A stretch of DNA of 8,501 bases from Endomicrobiia bacterium. GTDB taxonomy: Bacteria; Elusimicrobiota; Endomicrobiia; Endomicrobiales; Endomicrobiaceae. The notes beneath the pieces were generated by a model. The model worked only from the letters and a program-made list of their open reading frames with translations, was not told the origin of the DNA and searched no databases. The DNA lies in NCBI GenBank assembly GCA_025998475.1, contig BNVZ01000049.1:1-8501 (forward strand), in the 5' to 3' direction. Shown one piece after another: positions 7,193 to 8,501 of this stretch. The translations under genes were made by a program, and so were the position numbers. Position 1 is the first letter of the stretch; every line of letters begins with the position of its first letter.

Positions 7193-7600
7193 TCCCGACA
7201 CTAATTGGATATTCTCTAGCAAGTATTTAAAACTGTTAATAGTCAACAACACTTACTGTTCATTGATTCCTTCTCTTTCAATAAAATCGTATTTTATATC
7301 CTAAAACATCATCACACGAATACGAGAAAAGCATAAAAAAACATCAACATAAAGTTTCTACAACTATCCTATTGCCAATTCTAAGTTAACAACGCTGATA
7401 ACATTAAAACAAACACCACAAAAACTTAGAAGCATGTTACTATAGACCTTTATACAATTAAGCTTCAAATTTAAGAATATAGTTACCTACAACACAAATT
7501 AATTTAATCAAAAGCGCCTTCTGTGAATGCATATAATTTGTACTATTTCTTACCTTTCTACCCCGCCACCTATTTTTTCATTCTTCCATGCTTGTTATAT

Positions 7601-7647
7601 TTAATCTAATGCTTTCTTTACTCATATTAAATTAATCTAAAGCTTTC
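7601..7647. repeat. Short direct repeat (16 bp, 15 of 16 identical)
   Basis: ttaatctaatgctttc at 7601-7616 is repeated as ttaatctaaagctttc at 7632-7647, a 31-base offset, about 60 bases beyond the murE stop codon. It is probably a local duplication. No function can be assigned. Confidence 0.5.
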
Positions 7648-7707
7648 AAGATGTGACCCGCCAGTATGTTATTCTGTTTCATAGTGCTTCAATTGCATTT
7701 TCCCGTA

Positions 7708-8501
7708 TTAGTTATGCAAGAGTCTAACATATTTTTTTGCTACTTCCATATCGTTGAAATGTATCTTTTCATTACCTATAATCTGATATACTTCATGACC
7801 TTTTCCTGCGATTAAAACAATGTCACCTTTGTCTGCCATGATGACCGCTTCTTTTATTGCTTCATCTCTACTGACAACAATCTTATAGTTTGTTTTATAT
7901 ACTCTTTTTATTCCAACTACTATATCAAGAATTATTTTATTGGGATCTTCTGACCTAGGATCGTCTGATGTTACGAAAACAAAATCACTCATTTCAACTG
8001 CAATTTTCCCCATCATCGGCCTTTTTGCCCTGTCCCTAAGTCCCCCGCAGCCAAACACGGTGATAATTCTTTTAGATTTAATCTTTTTTATAGTTTGCAA
8101 GACATTTTTCAAGGCATCATCAGTATGAGCATAATCAATGATGATATCAAAACCGATATCTGTTGCGTTAATCCTTTCAAGCCTTCCGGGCGCTTGTTTT
8201 GAATTCTCTAAACCTTCAACAGCTTTATTAAACGTAATTCCAGAGCAAACAGATGCGGCCAAAGCGGCTAAAGCATTGTATACATTATGTAATCCGATAT
8301 GTTTTATACTTATTTTTGCTTTATCATCGTTAAAAATTAGGTCAAACTTACTGCCATTACCTGTGATTTCAATGTTTTTGGCTTTAAAATCAGCCCTATT
8401 TTTTTCAACAGTCGAATAAAGCTTTATTTCGGCATCGACTTCTGTTTCAGAAAGTTTTTTTCCGTGCTTATCGTCTACATTGATTATAGCATACTTTTTG
8501 T
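7708..8501 (-). CDS. murE: UDP-MurNAc-tripeptide synthetase MurE, C-terminal part (5' end outside window)
   Basis: MurE is the cytoplasmic ATP-dependent ligase that adds the diamino acid (usually meso-diaminopimelate) to UDP-MurNAc-L-Ala-D-Glu in peptidoglycan synthesis. The frame is open to the right edge; about 264 of the usual ~490 residues are present, covering the end of the central domain and the whole C-terminal domain. The N-terminal uridine-binding part and the ATP P-loop are outside. Diagnostic motifs in order: NVDDKHGKKL, HNVYNALAALAAS, GRLERI, DYAHTDDAL, FGCGGLRDRAKRPMMG, TSDDPRSEDP at about 7948-7971, and GKGHEVYQIIG with GKGHE at 7792-7806, then a conserved end. The substrate-recognition motif reads DDPR rather than the DNPR typical of DAP-adding enzymes; the Arg is kept, and so are the Gly and Glu of GKGHE. 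The apparent TTG start at 8260-8262 is an internal Leu codon. The gene looks intact and is the most GC-rich part of the window. Confidence 0.97.
   Translation of the reverse strand, partial: KKYAIINVDDKHGKKLSETEVDAEIKLYSTVEKNRADFKAKNIEITGNGSKFDLIFNDDKAKISIKHIGLHNVYNALAALAASVCSGITFNKAVEGLENSKQAPGRLERINATDIGFDIIIDYAHTDDALKNVLQTIKKIKSKRIITVFGCGGLRDRAKRPMMGKIAVEMSDFVFVTSDDPRSEDPNKIILDIVVGIKRVYKTNYKIVVSRDEAIKEAVIMADKGDIVLIAGKGHEVYQIIGNEKIHFNDMEVAKKYVRLLHN

Larger units (their letters stand above)
6815..7707. other. Gene-less region between murE and the phage-type gene
   Basis: I see no coding sequence in any frame and no tRNA or known ncRNA. It contains the leader elements of the phage-type gene, a 7-bp hairpin at 7170-7192 and a direct repeat at 7601-7647. 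No intrinsic terminator is evident just after murE. The gap argues against co-transcription of murE with the gene downstream. Confidence 0.55.

Noticed and set aside
3110..7707. Possible tRNA, tmRNA, RNase P RNA or CRISPR array in the gaps
   Set aside because: I found no GTTCGA-type T-loop with a cloverleaf, no known RNA core motif, and no regularly spaced identical repeats with unique spacers.
8260..8262. TTG at 8260-8262 as a start of a shorter MurE-like gene
   Set aside because: The frame continues upstream with conserved MurE motifs (HNVYNALAAL, NVDDKHG), so this TTG encodes an internal Leu.
8138..8419. 93-codon plus-strand open frame opposite murE
   Set aside because: It is antisense to the clearly conserved MurE coding sequence and has no independent support.

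Overview
The window is AT-rich and loosely packed: about two thirds is coding and three gene-less gaps of roughly 0.8 to 1.1 kb each remain. The genes read as bacterial. They have Shine-Dalgarno sites, a Sec signal peptide on an M16-peptidase-like exported protein, a peptidoglycan ligase (murE) and a small phage-type protein. Low coding density, AT-rich spacers, no visible operons and a very large D/N/S-rich repetitive protein suggest a host-associated bacterium with a reduced or degrading genome. Something like a member of the Rickettsiales is possible, but that is inference; no sequence here fixes the taxon.

Layout. 2-3109 (+): 3' part of a giant protein of unknown function. Its reading frame is open to the left edge, so it starts outside the window. 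It has an S/T/N-rich N-terminal part, one aromatic-rich globular block, and a long acidic, probably disordered, degenerately repetitive tail interrupted by a Lys-rich basic tract. 3110-3936: no gene, a few small dyads. 3937-5493 (-): exported M16-like protein that matches the non-catalytic C-terminal half of pitrilysin/PqqL-type enzymes and lacks the HxxEH zinc motif; it has its own SD and a candidate -10 box. 5494-6550: no convincing gene; two to three decayed ~66-bp repeats and AT-rich hairpins. 6551-6814 (-): 87-aa orphan resembling phage small-terminase-like packaging proteins, with a strong SD. 6815-7707: no gene; leader-type hairpins and a short direct repeat. 7708-8501 (-): C-terminal half of MurE, running off the right edge.

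The genes do not form a pathway. The big protein and the M16 protein converge on a long spacer, and the three minus-strand genes are separated by about 0.9-1.1 kb, so each probably has its own promoter. The candidates for unusual biology are the giant acidic protein (possible secreted or surface effector) and the stand-alone inactive M16 half. No defence system, CRISPR array, tRNA, rRNA or complete mobile element is visible.
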